Shown here: piece after piece, positions 10,903 through 21,230 of the stretch
Position numbering within the stretch: position 1 is the stretch's first letter
Layout: each line of letters opens with the position of its first letter
Program-made: the position numbers and the translations under genes
From: Toxorhynchites rutilus septentrionalis
Lineage: Eukaryota; Arthropoda; Insecta; Diptera; Culicidae
DNA length: 64,000 nucleotides
Direction of reading: 5' to 3'
Assembly: GCF_029784135.1 (NCBI RefSeq)
Contig: NC_073745.1
Location: forward strand, 97,981,105-98,045,104
Notes under the pieces: generated by a model
Told to the model about the DNA's origin: nothing
Databases searched by the model: none
Seen by the model: only the letters and a program-made list of their open reading frames with translations

Positions 10903-12198
10903 AAGGGTGTGTCACATCAAATTGCATCACGGAAAAAACGCTGTAGAAATTCGCCCAGTAGACCGATCTTTTTGAAAATTTCAGACAGTAAAATAAAAAC
11001 TATTAAACAACTTTTGGCATTTTCTTTTTATTCATACTTCGAGCCCAAGCCCGTATGCTCGCACCTTCCTCTTTACCCCGTCCATAAGGTTCTGTACAAC
11101 GTCAGGTTGTAGTTTTTTTTGAACAGAAATCCATTTTCTCTTGAAGTCCGCCTCCGATTTGACAACTTTTGGGTTCTTCCGGAGGGCCTGCTTCATAATC
11201 GCCCAATATTTCTCTATTGGGCGAAGCTTCGGCGCGTTGGGCGGGTTCATTTCCTTTGGCACGAAGGTGACCCCGTTGGCTTCGTACCACTCCAACACGT
11301 CCTTTGAATAGTGGCACGAAGCGAGATCCGGCCAGAAGATGGTCGGGCACTCGTGCTGCTTCAATAGTGGTAGTAAGCGCTTCTGTAGGCACTCCTTAAG
11401 GTAAACCTGCCCGTTTCCCGTGCCGGTCATCACGAAGGGGGCGCTCCGCTTTCCGCAAGAGCAGATCGCTTGCCACACCATGTACTTTTTGGCAAACTTG
11501 GATAGTTTCTGCTTGCGAATCTCCTCCGGAACGCTGAATTTGTCCTCTGCGGAGAAGAACAACAGGCCCGGCAGCTGACGAAAGTCCGCTTTGACGTAGG
11601 TTTCGTCGTCCATTACCAGGCAATGCGGCTTCGTCAGCATTTCGATGTACAGCTTCCGGGCTCGCGTCTTCCCCACCATGTTTTGCCTTTCGTCGCGGTT
11701 AGGAGCCTTCTGAACCTTGTATGTACGCAGGCCCTCCCGCTGCTTGGTCCGCTGGACGAATGAACTTGACAAATTCAGCTTATTGGCGACATCCCGGACC
11801 GAACTTCTCGGATCGCGTCTAAACTACTTAACTACGCGCTTGTGATCTTTTTCACTGACGGAGCATCCATTTTTGCCGTTCTTCACCTTCCGGTCGATTG
11901 TTAGGTTCTCGAAGTATCGTTTTAGTACTCTGCTGACCGTGGATTGGACGATTCCCAGCATCTTACCGATGTCCCGATGTGACAACTCCGGATTCTCGAA
12001 ATGAGTGCACGATTAATTCACGACGCTCTTTTACGTTCGACGACATTTTTCCAAATTTACGAAAAATTGACAGTGAAGCATGGCCAACGTGATCTATACA
12101 CTCTTATCTGATTATAAGCGAAAGCTGAAGATATAATTCCTAAAAATTAAATTTCTACAGCATTTTTTCCGTGATGCAATTTGATGTGACACACCCTT
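10903..12198 (-). mobile_element. ITmD37E transposon, copy A
   Basis: A complete Tc1/mariner-superfamily element of 1,296 bp. The termini are inverted repeats of about 49 bp beginning AAGGGTGTGTCACATCAAAT, differing at one position, and each end is flanked by the TA target duplication (10901-10902 and 12199-12200). It carries one minus-strand transposase pseudogene. It is nearly identical to the copy at 44928-46225. Confidence 0.93.
11032..12046 (-). pseudogene. ITmD37E transposase, broken (copy A)
   Basis: The transposase would catalyse cut-and-paste movement through a DDE triad. The start codon is at 12046 and the stop at 11032. The C-terminal two thirds is open (11772-11032): the first aspartate is in CLVMDDETYVKADF, the second in FWPDLASCHY and the glutamate in RPIEKYWAIMK. 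The second aspartate and the glutamate are 37 residues apart, the DD37E signature of this mosquito family. The N-terminal helix-turn-helix part is broken: compared with copy B, two bases are missing near 12011 (frameshift), and the VVKQF codon Q is a stop near 11826. The catalytic triad is intact but no full-length protein can be made. Confidence 0.92.
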
Positions 12199-12635
12199 TA
12201 ATCTAAATTTGGCCATATTTGCGGAATGGAACTGCGATTGAGTATTTTCATCGAAAGTTCCGACGTCTTCTGAATTCTCAAATGTTATCGATATGTAGCG
12301 AAATGTGCAACAAACATTCTTGAAAGTTTTATGAAAAAACATGAGTCGATCATATTTGTTTCGAGCAAATATACAATTTATTCTGCTACACTTTAAACCC
12401 GTGATCACATAATATTATTATTATTTAACGAACTGTTCCTCTTTGAATTATTGTATTTGAACTAATTGTTATAATTTCAGTCAATGTTGTTTGACTTTTC
12501 GGAAATAAGCAGGAAATTCTAAGGCACACATATAAAAATATTATGACCTGAATAGTAGACGTCATTTCGGTGCAGATCCACATGTTTGTTTAGAAAGTGT
12601 CATCGCTCGATGCCAACAGGCTGATTTCCATCTAT
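12199..12635. other. No gene seen
   Basis: Spacer between ITmD37E copy A and the BEL element. No coding or repeat structure was recognised. Confidence 0.5.
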
Positions 12636-12640
12636 AACAG

Positions 12641-13120
12641 TGTAACCGAGATTTACACTAACTACGGTTCGAGAATTGTAAGCCCCTTGGTCGTAGCGGA
12701 ACGCGATTACGATGCGTTTTATCTGTCAACGCATGACGGAGCGCAATATGAGAAAACAAAGAAAGTCTCATTCTATAGCACGAGGTAGTGAACTGAGTAC
12801 GCAAAAATATTAAAATTATACATTGGCTAAAATATTAGTGTACATTTATCACGATTTTCCAAGTGAGTCATTATATCGCAAGTTAAATTATTGAATTTAA
12901 ATTGAAACATATCTATATAATGAATTACAGAATATTTATATTTATATTAATTCATATTGATTTGTGGATATAACCTAAAAGGGAGGATAGTATTAATGTA
13001 AGTGGATATAAAATAAGTATAATCCTTGAACTACAATAAATATTATAGCTTTTAGCACTATTATCACCAAGAACGCACGGTCTTTGATTGCTTAAAAGGA
13101 TATTTACTCCCGTTCCAACA
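12641..13120 (+). repeat. 5' LTR of BEL/Pao element
   Basis: 480 bp, starting TGTAACCGAGATTTACAC and ending CGTTCCAACA. An AATAAA at 13035-13040 is a candidate polyadenylation signal. The copy at 19313-19792 appears identical. Confidence 0.97.
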
Positions 13121-13144
13121 AAATCTAAAAGATTAATAGCGAGG

Positions 13145-16100
13145 ATGTCATCCCGTCAGACAAGGAGCGCACGTTGTGCTACACCGGATGAATCCAAATG
13201 CCCGGCATGTGATAACCCCAACGATCAGCGTATGGTTTCCTGCTGTCACTGTAAGGTGTGGTGGCACTACGATTGCGTAGGTGTTGATGAAGGTATAAGC
13301 GCAGCAGATCGGACCTTCAATTGCCCAAGGTGTCAAAAACCATCACCCACGATTCCGTTCGATGGTCGATCCCGGACGAAGTCGCCTAAGCGAAACACCA
13401 GTAAGGGCAGCAGTGTAGCAGCTTCTTCCACCTCCAGCGTACGAGCAAGGAGGGCTCGCTTACAGCTTGAAAAACTCGAGGCCGAAAAGGCTCTAACCAC
13501 AAAAATGTTGGAGCAGGAACGTCGAGAACAAGCTTTAAGACATGAGCAGGAGAGACTACTGAAGGATGCCGAGATCGAGCAGGTCAAATTACGCCTAGAG
13601 AAGGCGATCTTGGACGAGAAATTCCGAATCCAAGAGGAAGAGTTGGACGATCAAAGCAATGATGGGATAAGCCTACGGTCCCAACAAAGCAGTTTCAGTA
13701 AGGTCGAGCAGTGGAAGATTGAACCTCAACATACCACCGAGCCGGTAGGAAAAGCTGTATCGCCTGAAGCAGTACAGACGACTGTCGTCGCGACCATGAC
13801 TACCGTTAGAAACAATGTTCAGCCGGAGGTGCACTCGCGGGTGGTCAACAGGAATCAACTGGAACTCTCGAAAAGTCTAACCGCAGCAGATATTCCATTA
13901 GGATCGAATGCAGATACTAATTTTTGTGGAATGATCAATACTATAAGTAAGCCAAGTAGTGACCAGGGATTAGAAACAGAAGGTAGCAAACATATTCCGG
14001 TTGATAGCGATACGCCGACTCCTGTTCGGAATGATCCACAAGTAGCTCAGTCGTCACATCAGTTTCCCTTTTCCTCCGTTTATCAAACTCAGTCATTGAA
14101 TCGCGTCACTGGTATATCGTCAAATGCGATTGAGACGCTCGACGGCCCCAAGTATAGTACGGTGCACGCGAATGATCCACAAGTTACACATAGTGTACAG
14201 CAACATCCATTAGATCGTAGAGGTCTACCAGGTGCAGACCTGCAGGGAGTTCCATCGAACCAGGGCAACCAAATACCATCATCGTACGGATTTTTGACAA
14301 ATTCCGAACCAGCAGCAACTGGGCAGTATGGGTTGCCTCATTATTCCACGAGCTCCGCACTGCCACCTGGGTTTGGATTAGGACCAACACCACAGCAACT
14401 GGCAGCCAGACAAGTAATGTCGAGAGAACTGCCACCTTTCTCGGGAAATCCTGAAGACTGGCCGCTGTTTATCAGCTCGTATCGGAACTCTACCCAAGTG
14501 TGTGGGTACTCGGAAGCAGAAAATTTAGCCCGACTGCAACGCTGTTTAAGGGGTCACGCCCTTGAAATCGTACGGAGTCGCTTACTGTTACCAGCAGGTG
14601 TTCCACACGTAATTGCGACGTTGGAGATGATGTATGGAAGACCAGAATTGCTCATCCATACCCTACTGCAGAAGGTTAGATCAGTCCCACCGCCTAAGCA
14701 TGATCGCCTCGATTCGCTGATTGCGTTCGGCGTAGCAGTGCAAAATTTATGCGATCACCTGGAAGCTGGCGGTCAGCATGCACACTACAATAATCCGATG
14801 CTGCTTTCCGAATTAGTTGAAAAACTTCCCGCGAATCTCAAACTCGACTGGTCGTTGTATAAGCAACGTTGTGGAGAGGTGAATATTCGTATATTCAGTC
14901 AATATATGTCCATGCTAGTTCGGGCGGCGACGGACGTTACTCTTTTCGATCCAAGACAGCATGTAGTCCAACAGCATCGAGCAGTAAAACCCGAAAAGCT
15001 ATTAAAAGATAAGTCCTTCTGCGGATCCCACACGGTGGAAGAATCGTCGAAGCAAGGGAAGGGCCCACATACTCCTGTGAATCAAAATCGTTCATCCCAA
15101 CCAGCGTGTCTTCTGTGTCAGGACCCCAACCATAGGGTGAAGGAATGTCACCTTTTTGGCAGGAAAAGCGTGGAAGAAAGATGGAAGACGATCCAACAGT
15201 ACGGCCTCTGCCGGCAGTGTTTAGGCGCTCACGGGAGAAGACCCTGCAAATCACAGCGGCGATGTGAAGTAGGTGGCTGTCAGTTCAGGCATCACCCGTT
15301 GCTTCATTCTATCCCACCTAAGAGCAACCCCAAAGAATCCGAGGCAGTTGTAAGCTACCACAAAACTGAGAAGCGGGCTTTATTTCGTATCATTCCCGTT
15401 ACGCTGTATGGTAACAACCGTTCAGTTTCTGTGTTCGCATTCTTGGATGACGGTTCTTCGACAACGCTGATAGACGAAGGAGTCGTGAAGGAGCTTGGGG
15501 TAACGGGAGAACAACTCCCGTTGTGCCTTCAATGGACGGCGAATGTAAAAAGATCGGAGGCTGAATCACAACGAGTCCGACTTGAGATATCCGGTGGTAA
15601 CGATTTAGTAAAATATCCATTAGCCGATGTCCGTACGGTGAGCAGCTTGGATCTGCCTCAGCAGACTTTGCGATATGCGGAGCTTTCCAAAATCTTTCCG
15701 CATCTGAAGGGTCTGCCTGTAAAGGACTATACTAATGCACACCCTCGTATCCTTATTGGAAACAATCATGCACATGTCACGGCCACTCTCAAAATACGCG
15801 AGGGCAGAGCAGGTGATCCCATCGCAGCGAAGTCTAGGTTGGGGTGGACCATATTTGGTTCTAGTTTAAACGCTGAAAACGCTCACAGTTTCCTGATTTG
15901 TGAATGCAATCGTGATCAGGGCCTACACGAGATGGTAGAAAAATATTTCTCGGTCGACAATGTGGGAGTTGCAGCTGCATCGTTTCCACAGTCGAAGGAG
16001 GAACAAAGGGCGACTCGTATTCTTACTGAAACGACGAAGCGGGTTGGCATGCGGTTCGAAAGTGGTCTGCTGTGGAAGTTCGACGACTTCGAGTTTCCGG

Positions 16101-19100
16101 ATAGTTATGCGATGGCTATGCGTCGCTTGCAGTGCTTGGAACGGCGTATTCGAAGCGATACGGTGATCGGAGATAGCGTGAAGAGGCAACTGGCGGAATA
16201 CCGGATAAAGGGATACTTGCACGAAGCGACGAAGGAGGAGCTCGAAGAAGCGGATCCACGCAAAACGTGGTACTTACCGCTAGGTGTTACCATACACCCC
16301 AAGAAGCCGTCTAAAATACGGATCTTTTGTGATGCTGCGGCGATGGTGGATGGCGTTTCCTTGAACACCATGCTTATTAAGGGACCTGATTTATTAAACA
16401 GCCTGCTTGGAGTTCTTTTTGGATTCCGAGAAAAACGGATTGCGATCTGTGCGGACCTTATGGAAATGTTCCATCAAATTCAGATACGTAAAGAAGACCG
16501 ACATGCTCAGCGAATTCTCTGGCGAGATGATCCGAATCAGGAACCGAAAGTCTATCTCATGGACGTGGCGACATTCGGCGCCACTTGTTCGCCATGTACA
16601 GCACAGTACATCAAAAATGTAAATGCGACCGAACACGAACAAGATTTCCCCGCTGCAGCCGATGCCATTATCAGGAAACATTATGTTGATGATTACCTTG
16701 ATAGTGCGGACAGTGTGGAGGAAGCTGTGAGATTGGCTCAGGATGTAAGCTACGTTCACTCACGCGGTGGTTTTCATCTTCGAAAGTGGCTTTCTAACTC
16801 CAAAGACGTCCTAAAACGGGTCGGGGAAAGAAATCCTGGTTCAGAAAAATGCCTTCTGCTGGATAAGGCTAGCTCAACCGAGCGCGTGCTTGGGATGTAC
16901 TGGCGTCCTGAGCAAGACGTCTTCACATACACCTACTCAGTGGGACAAGAGGAAGCACATCCTACGAAACGACAGATTTTGCGGGCCGTTATGAGCCTTT
17001 TCGACCCACTCGGACTACTCTCTCATTTCCTCGTTTTCGGAAAAATCATAATCCAGCAGATTTGGCGCGCGAAAACAGGGTGGGATGATCCGATACCGAA
17101 AGAGCTTTGTGAACGGTGGACTCAATGGACAGCAGAATTCAAGTATTTAGACCAGATTAGCATCCCACGTTGCTACTTCCCGCAAAGATCCGTGAAAGAT
17201 ATTTCGTCGTTGCAGCTGCATATCTTCGTAGATGCTGGGGAAGATGCGTATGCTTGCGTAGCATATTTACGGGCAGAGTTCTCCGAGAAAATTCAATGTG
17301 CAATCATTGGAGGGAAAACCAAGGTTGCTCCCCTCAAAACGCTTTCTATCCCGCGGCTGGAGCTCATGGCGGCAGTCATTGGAGTGAGATTGCGAAAGAC
17401 CATTATGAATTTCCACTCACTCCCGATCGACAGATGTATATTCTGGAGCGACTCAAGGACAGTTCTGGCCTGGATCAATGCCAACCACTGCAGCTATCGG
17501 CAATTCGTTGCATGTCGTATTGGCGAAATCTTATCGAAGTCGAAGGTGGAAGAATGGCGTTGGGTTCCATCTAGAGAAAATGTAGCAGACGAAGCATCGA
17601 AGTGGGGCCGAGGACCCTGCCTATCAACAAGTGGCCGCTGGTTTACTGGGCCAGAATATCTTCTATTGCCGGAGGAACAATGGCCAGCGGACGTTAAGCC
17701 AGTCTTAGAAACGACGACTGAGGAGATGAAATCGTGTTTAGTCCACCAGACAATAAATGGGGAGGTCGTCATTGATTGGTCACGGTTTTCCAAATGGCAA
17801 CGTCTTTGGAGGACAATTGGGTACGTGCAACGATACGTGGAGAATTTTATGCTGAAAGCGAAAGGAAGGGAGCTGCAAGTTGGGCCATTAACGCAAGAAG
17901 AGCTTTACAATGCGGAAAAATGTCTGTGGCGGCAAATTCAACGGGAAAGCTATCCAGAGGAGATGAAAACGCTTAAAGCAGCTCAGAGCAAGCACCCGGA
18001 TAAGCAGGCAAAGCTGCACGGTACGAGTAAACTCCGGAAGCTATCGCCATTTCTCGATACTGACGGAGTAATTCGTTTGGACACCAGAATTGTAGCGGCC
18101 ACATGTGTATCCTACGATACCCGGTGTCCGATAGTGCTGCCAAAAGAGCACCCAGCAACTCAACTTCTAATTGAGTGGTACCATCGCAAATACCTACATG
18201 CAAACGCCGAAACCGTCGTCAATGAGGTGCGACAGCGATTTCATATCTCTAATCTCCGCACCATTGTACGACAGATCAAGAAGATTTGTTCACTCTGCAG
18301 AATCAGGAAAGCTGTTCCTGAAATACCACGAATGGCACCACTTCCAGCGGCCCGGCTGAGTGCGTACGAGCGTCCTTTCTCGTACGTCGGCCTCGATTAT
18401 TTCGGCCCAACTCTCATACGTGTGAACCGAAGCGAGACAAAAAGGTGGATAGCACTATTTACGTGCCTCACCATCCGAGCAGTGCACCTCGAAGTTGTCC
18501 ATTCTCTTTCAACAGAGTCATGTAAAATGGCCCTGAGGCGTTTTATAAACCGTCGTGGAGCACCGATTGAAATCCATAGCGATAGAGGCACCAATTTCGT
18601 GGGGACCAACAACGAGCTGCGCAGAGAGATGTCGAAGATTGATGACCAATTGGCAGAAGTTTTCAGTAACGCTCATACCAAGTGGGTATTCAATCCGCCC
18701 GGAACTCCACACATGGGCGGATCGTGGGAGAGACTAGTGAGATCAGTGAAAATAGCACTGGCTGCCATGTACACTACTAGAACTCCGAACGAAGAAACAC
18801 TCATTACGCTGGTAGTTGAGGCCGAATGCGTGGTGAATTCACGACCATTGACATTCATTCCGTTGGAGGTAGAACAGCAGGAAGCTCTAACTCCCAATCA
18901 CTTTTTGCTCCTGAGCTCTAGCGGCGTGGTTCAACGACCACAAGCATTGGCGGAGTCTGAATCTGCCTGTAGAAGTAATTGGAATCTGGGACGGGTGATG
19001 TTGGACCAATTTTGGCGTAGATGGGTCCGGGAATACCTTCCCACTCTTACGCGCCGATCCAAGTGGTTCGATGACGTGAAGCCCATTTGCATTGGTGATC

Positions 19101-19333
19101 TGGTGATCGTGGTCGAAGATGGCATCCGGAATGGTTGGACACGAGGACGGGTACTGGAGGTCATCGCTGGCCAAGACGGCCGAATTCGACAAGCCATGGT
19201 GCAGACAGCCTCGGGTCTAGTACGGCGACCAGTAGCTAAGCTGGCGCGATTGGATTTAAAGCAGAGTAAAACTGGTCTTGAGGTCTCTGACCAGTCTTAC
19301 GGGTCGGGGAAATGTAACCGAGATTTACACTAA
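13145..19333 (+). CDS. BEL/Pao Gag-Pol polyprotein with N-terminal PHD finger
   Basis: A polyprotein of about 2,062 residues from ATG 13145; an in-frame ATG at 13088 lies inside the LTR, so 13145 is preferred. Order: PHD finger C4HC3 (residues 19-63: C19, C22, C33, C36, H41, C44, C60, C63); charged coiled coil (about 99-170); Gag-like DUF1759 region (about 427-605); cysteine-histidine knuckles (about 653-721); aspartic protease with DDGSS (768-772), the BEL variant of DTG; reverse transcriptase with YVDD (1180-1183); RNase H with acidic residues D1363, E1406 and D1436; integrase with an HH-CC zinc motif (about 1677-1722) and triad D1751, D1813, E1862; DUF5641-like C-terminus. The stop lies inside the 3' LTR, so the last residues are LTR-encoded. 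All catalytic residues I could check are present. The products would build intracellular particles, copy the RNA and integrate the DNA. Confidence 0.96.
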   Translation: MSSRQTRSARCATPDESKCPACDNPNDQRMVSCCHCKVWWHYDCVGVDEGISAADRTFNCPRCQKPSPTIPFDGRSRTKSPKRNTSKGSSVAASSTSSVRARRARLQLEKLEAEKALTTKMLEQERREQALRHEQERLLKDAEIEQVKLRLEKAILDEKFRIQEEELDDQSNDGISLRSQQSSFSKVEQWKIEPQHTTEPVGKAVSPEAVQTTVVATMTTVRNNVQPEVHSRVVNRNQLELSKSLTAADIPLGSNADTNFCGMINTISKPSSDQGLETEGSKHIPVDSDTPTPVRNDPQVAQSSHQFPFSSVYQTQSLNRVTGISSNAIETLDGPKYSTVHANDPQVTHSVQQHPLDRRGLPGADLQGVPSNQGNQIPSSYGFLTNSEPAATGQYGLPHYSTSSALPPGFGLGPTPQQLAARQVMSRELPPFSGNPEDWPLFISSYRNSTQVCGYSEAENLARLQRCLRGHALEIVRSRLLLPAGVPHVIATLEMMYGRPELLIHTLLQKVRSVPPPKHDRLDSLIAFGVAVQNLCDHLEAGGQHAHYNNPMLLSELVEKLPANLKLDWSLYKQRCGEVNIRIFSQYMSMLVRAATDVTLFDPRQHVVQQHRAVKPEKLLKDKSFCGSHTVEESSKQGKGPHTPVNQNRSSQPACLLCQDPNHRVKECHLFGRKSVEERWKTIQQYGLCRQCLGAHGRRPCKSQRRCEVGGCQFRHHPLLHSIPPKSNPKESEAVVSYHKTEKRALFRIIPVTLYGNNRSVSVFAFLDDGSSTTLIDEGVVKELGVTGEQLPLCLQWTANVKRSEAESQRVRLEISGGNDLVKYPLADVRTVSSLDLPQQTLRYAELSKIFPHLKGLPVKDYTNAHPRILIGNNHAHVTATLKIREGRAGDPIAAKSRLGWTIFGSSLNAENAHSFLICECNRDQGLHEMVEKYFSVDNVGVAAASFPQSKEEQRATRILTETTKRVGMRFESGLLWKFDDFEFPDSYAMAMRRLQCLERRIRSDTVIGDSVKRQLAEYRIKGYLHEATKEELEEADPRKTWYLPLGVTIHPKKPSKIRIFCDAAAMVDGVSLNTMLIKGPDLLNSLLGVLFGFREKRIAICADLMEMFHQIQIRKEDRHAQRILWRDDPNQEPKVYLMDVATFGATCSPCTAQYIKNVNATEHEQDFPAAADAIIRKHYVDDYLDSADSVEEAVRLAQDVSYVHSRGGFHLRKWLSNSKDVLKRVGERNPGSEKCLLLDKASSTERVLGMYWRPEQDVFTYTYSVGQEEAHPTKRQILRAVMSLFDPLGLLSHFLVFGKIIIQQIWRAKTGWDDPIPKELCERWTQWTAEFKYLDQISIPRCYFPQRSVKDISSLQLHIFVDAGEDAYACVAYLRAEFSEKIQCAIIGGKTKVAPLKTLSIPRLELMAAVIGVRLRKTIMNFHSLPIDRCIFWSDSRTVLAWINANHCSYRQFVACRIGEILSKSKVEEWRWVPSRENVADEASKWGRGPCLSTSGRWFTGPEYLLLPEEQWPADVKPVLETTTEEMKSCLVHQTINGEVVIDWSRFSKWQRLWRTIGYVQRYVENFMLKAKGRELQVGPLTQEELYNAEKCLWRQIQRESYPEEMKTLKAAQSKHPDKQAKLHGTSKLRKLSPFLDTDGVIRLDTRIVAATCVSYDTRCPIVLPKEHPATQLLIEWYHRKYLHANAETVVNEVRQRFHISNLRTIVRQIKKICSLCRIRKAVPEIPRMAPLPAARLSAYERPFSYVGLDYFGPTLIRVNRSETKRWIALFTCLTIRAVHLEVVHSLSTESCKMALRRFINRRGAPIEIHSDRGTNFVGTNNELRREMSKIDDQLAEVFSNAHTKWVFNPPGTPHMGGSWERLVRSVKIALAAMYTTRTPNEETLITLVVEAECVVNSRPLTFIPLEVEQQEALTPNHFLLLSSSGVVQRPQALAESESACRSNWNLGRVMLDQFWRRWVREYLPTLTRRSKWFDDVKPICIGDLVIVVEDGIRNGWTRGRVLEVIAGQDGRIRQAMVQTASGLVRRPVAKLARLDLKQSKTGLEVSDQSYGSGKCNRDLH
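19302..19312 (+). other. Polypurine tract
   Basis: A purine-rich stretch, GGTCGGGGAAA, directly abuts the TG of the 3' LTR. This is the expected primer site for plus-strand DNA synthesis. One T interrupts it. Confidence 0.7.
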
Positions 19334-19792
19334 CTACGGTTCGAGAATTGTAAGCCCCTTGGTCGTAGCGGAACGCGATTACGATGCGTTTTATCTGTCA
19401 ACGCATGACGGAGCGCAATATGAGAAAACAAAGAAAGTCTCATTCTATAGCACGAGGTAGTGAACTGAGTACGCAAAAATATTAAAATTATACATTGGCT
19501 AAAATATTAGTGTACATTTATCACGATTTTCCAAGTGAGTCATTATATCGCAAGTTAAATTATTGAATTTAAATTGAAACATATCTATATAATGAATTAC
19601 AGAATATTTATATTTATATTAATTCATATTGATTTGTGGATATAACCTAAAAGGGAGGATAGTATTAATGTAAGTGGATATAAAATAAGTATAATCCTTG
19701 AACTACAATAAATATTATAGCTTTTAGCACTATTATCACCAAGAACGCACGGTCTTTGATTGCTTAAAAGGATATTTACTCCCGTTCCAACA
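19313..19792 (+). repeat. 3' LTR of BEL/Pao element
   Basis: 480 bp, identical to the 5' LTR by eye. It supplies the stop codon of the polyprotein (TAA at 19331-19333) and a candidate AATAAA at 19707-19712. Confidence 0.97.
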
Positions 19793-19797
19793 AACAG

Positions 19798-21039
19798 ATT
19801 AAATTGTTACATTAGATAGCTTAATTTTTCGGTCTGTGTTTATACGTTTTTTATTTATAGAGCAATTCCACAACAAACCGACAGACATGACTGATTTCTG
19901 AAAAGGGCGTATTCAAAACCATTGATTTTTCTTTCAAAAAATCACTCAAAATCCAGATGTCTGAGCAGAATGTGATGTTTGACAAACTTATCGGAAAACC
20001 AAATAGCTATTCAGGAAAAATAACATTTAGAATATACTGTTAAAAAATCTTGCTCAAAAATTGAATTTTATTCTAAAAACTTCTAGATCTCAAAAGACTC
20101 TCCCTTCAATATTTTTTTGTATATTTTATTGGATGGCCCTTCTAATTTAACGAAGTTTGATGAATAACGAAAAGTTATGAAATTTCAATACTTTATGAAA
20201 TTGCAACCATTTAAGAAAAGTATTATGAATAATAGAATTTACGTGCGATTCTACATGAAAAACTATGTGACGAATTTTATGCCAGCTCGACTGGCCGTTG
20301 GCAGCACCATCTCAGATAGCAGTGAAACGTTGTGGCTGTAAACGCATGAGTCTTTCAAGCAACTTTGCATAATTGAAATATTAGAAAAAGATTTAGGCTT
20401 CTTTTTGAAAAGGACCAAAACATTTTTCTTGAATTTTTACAACAACAACAATTTTTTCATGTTTTCTTTGAAAAATTACAACTTATCATTATTTTGTTTA
20501 AAGTCAAGACATCGATATAGTGTATTCGACAAAGTTTTAGTTAGAGTATTAAAATATGAAATTTCGTCGAAGACGTTGACTCTCTATTTTTTATAGTTTC
20601 CGGAATTTTTTGGTGTTTTTGTGTGAAGACTCATGGAAAAATAATGTTTTACTCGTAAACTGTTACTCGTAAATTCTCGCAGAGATGTTTCTTAATATAA
20701 ACATCTCTCGTGGTTGTGTTTTCCAGGTTACCTGTTCAGGTGGCCCATGGATCCGTCGTGAGTGTTTAAAAATGTGTAAATTTGAAGGGTCCACGACCTA
20801 TTGAATCGTATATTCTATGTGAAATGAATATGTGAAAAATAAAAATATTCATCTGTCTTTAAAATACATCGCTGGTCCGTTAGTCGAAATACATTCGATT
20901 TCGTAATTCAGTTTCGTCGATTGGTTGAGAATCCGCGTTTACCGAATCATATCACTTACCACAGTGAATCCTGATTATTACCCCTTCCCACTAACAAACT
21001 ATCCCTTCCATGATAAACGCTAGGGAACCACGCTATTGA
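19798..21039. other. No gene seen; one short hairpin
   Basis: AT-rich sequence without a recognised gene. A 10-bp stem hairpin (AGAGATGTTT ... AAACATCTCT) lies at about 20683-20710. A repeated TACTCGTAAA phrase lies just upstream. Confidence 0.5.
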
Positions 21040-21230
21040 GGCGACCCTTCTTTTACTTGCATCGCAAAACTTTCTGAGTGATAAGAAATTGGGATCAAGA
21101 GAAGACTGTAAAAATCGATTGCTAGACTTTATCGCCAATAAGGACCAAGACTACTATGAGAGAAGCATTATGAAGCTACCTTCAAAATAGCAAAAGATTT
21201 TACAGCAAAAGGAATATTTGAATTTTAGAT
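21040..21230 (+). pseudogene. Mariner transposase C-terminal fragment
   Basis: The plus strand encodes NFLSDKKLGSREDCKNRLLDF and then IANKDQDYYERSIMKLP before a stop. This is the end of a mariner transposase of the same subfamily as the remnant at 37819-38250, which reads NFLSDNKLGSREDCRNRLLE. Nothing of the catalytic core remains, so the fragment is a 5'-truncated relic. Confidence 0.75.

Larger units (their letters stand above)
12636..19797 (+). mobile_element. Complete BEL/Pao LTR retrotransposon
   Basis: The element runs from 12641 to 19792 and is flanked by AACAG on both sides (12636-12640 and 19793-19797), a 5-bp target duplication. Two 480-bp LTRs start TG and end CA and look identical base for base. 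A single open frame fills the interior and encodes PHD finger, Gag, protease, reverse transcriptase, RNase H and integrase in the BEL/Pao order. No stop or frameshift was found. The polypurine tract is GGTCGGGGAAA just before the 3' LTR. Identical LTRs and an intact frame indicate a very recent insertion. Confidence 0.97.

Noticed and set aside
11119..11623. Open frames on the opposite strand and in other frames of the ITmD37E elements
   Set aside because: They overlap the transposase frame and show no independent motif; the same shadows appear in copy B.
16394..16759. Minus-strand frames inside the BEL polyprotein
   Set aside because: They are antisense to conserved reverse transcriptase sequence and have no features of their own.
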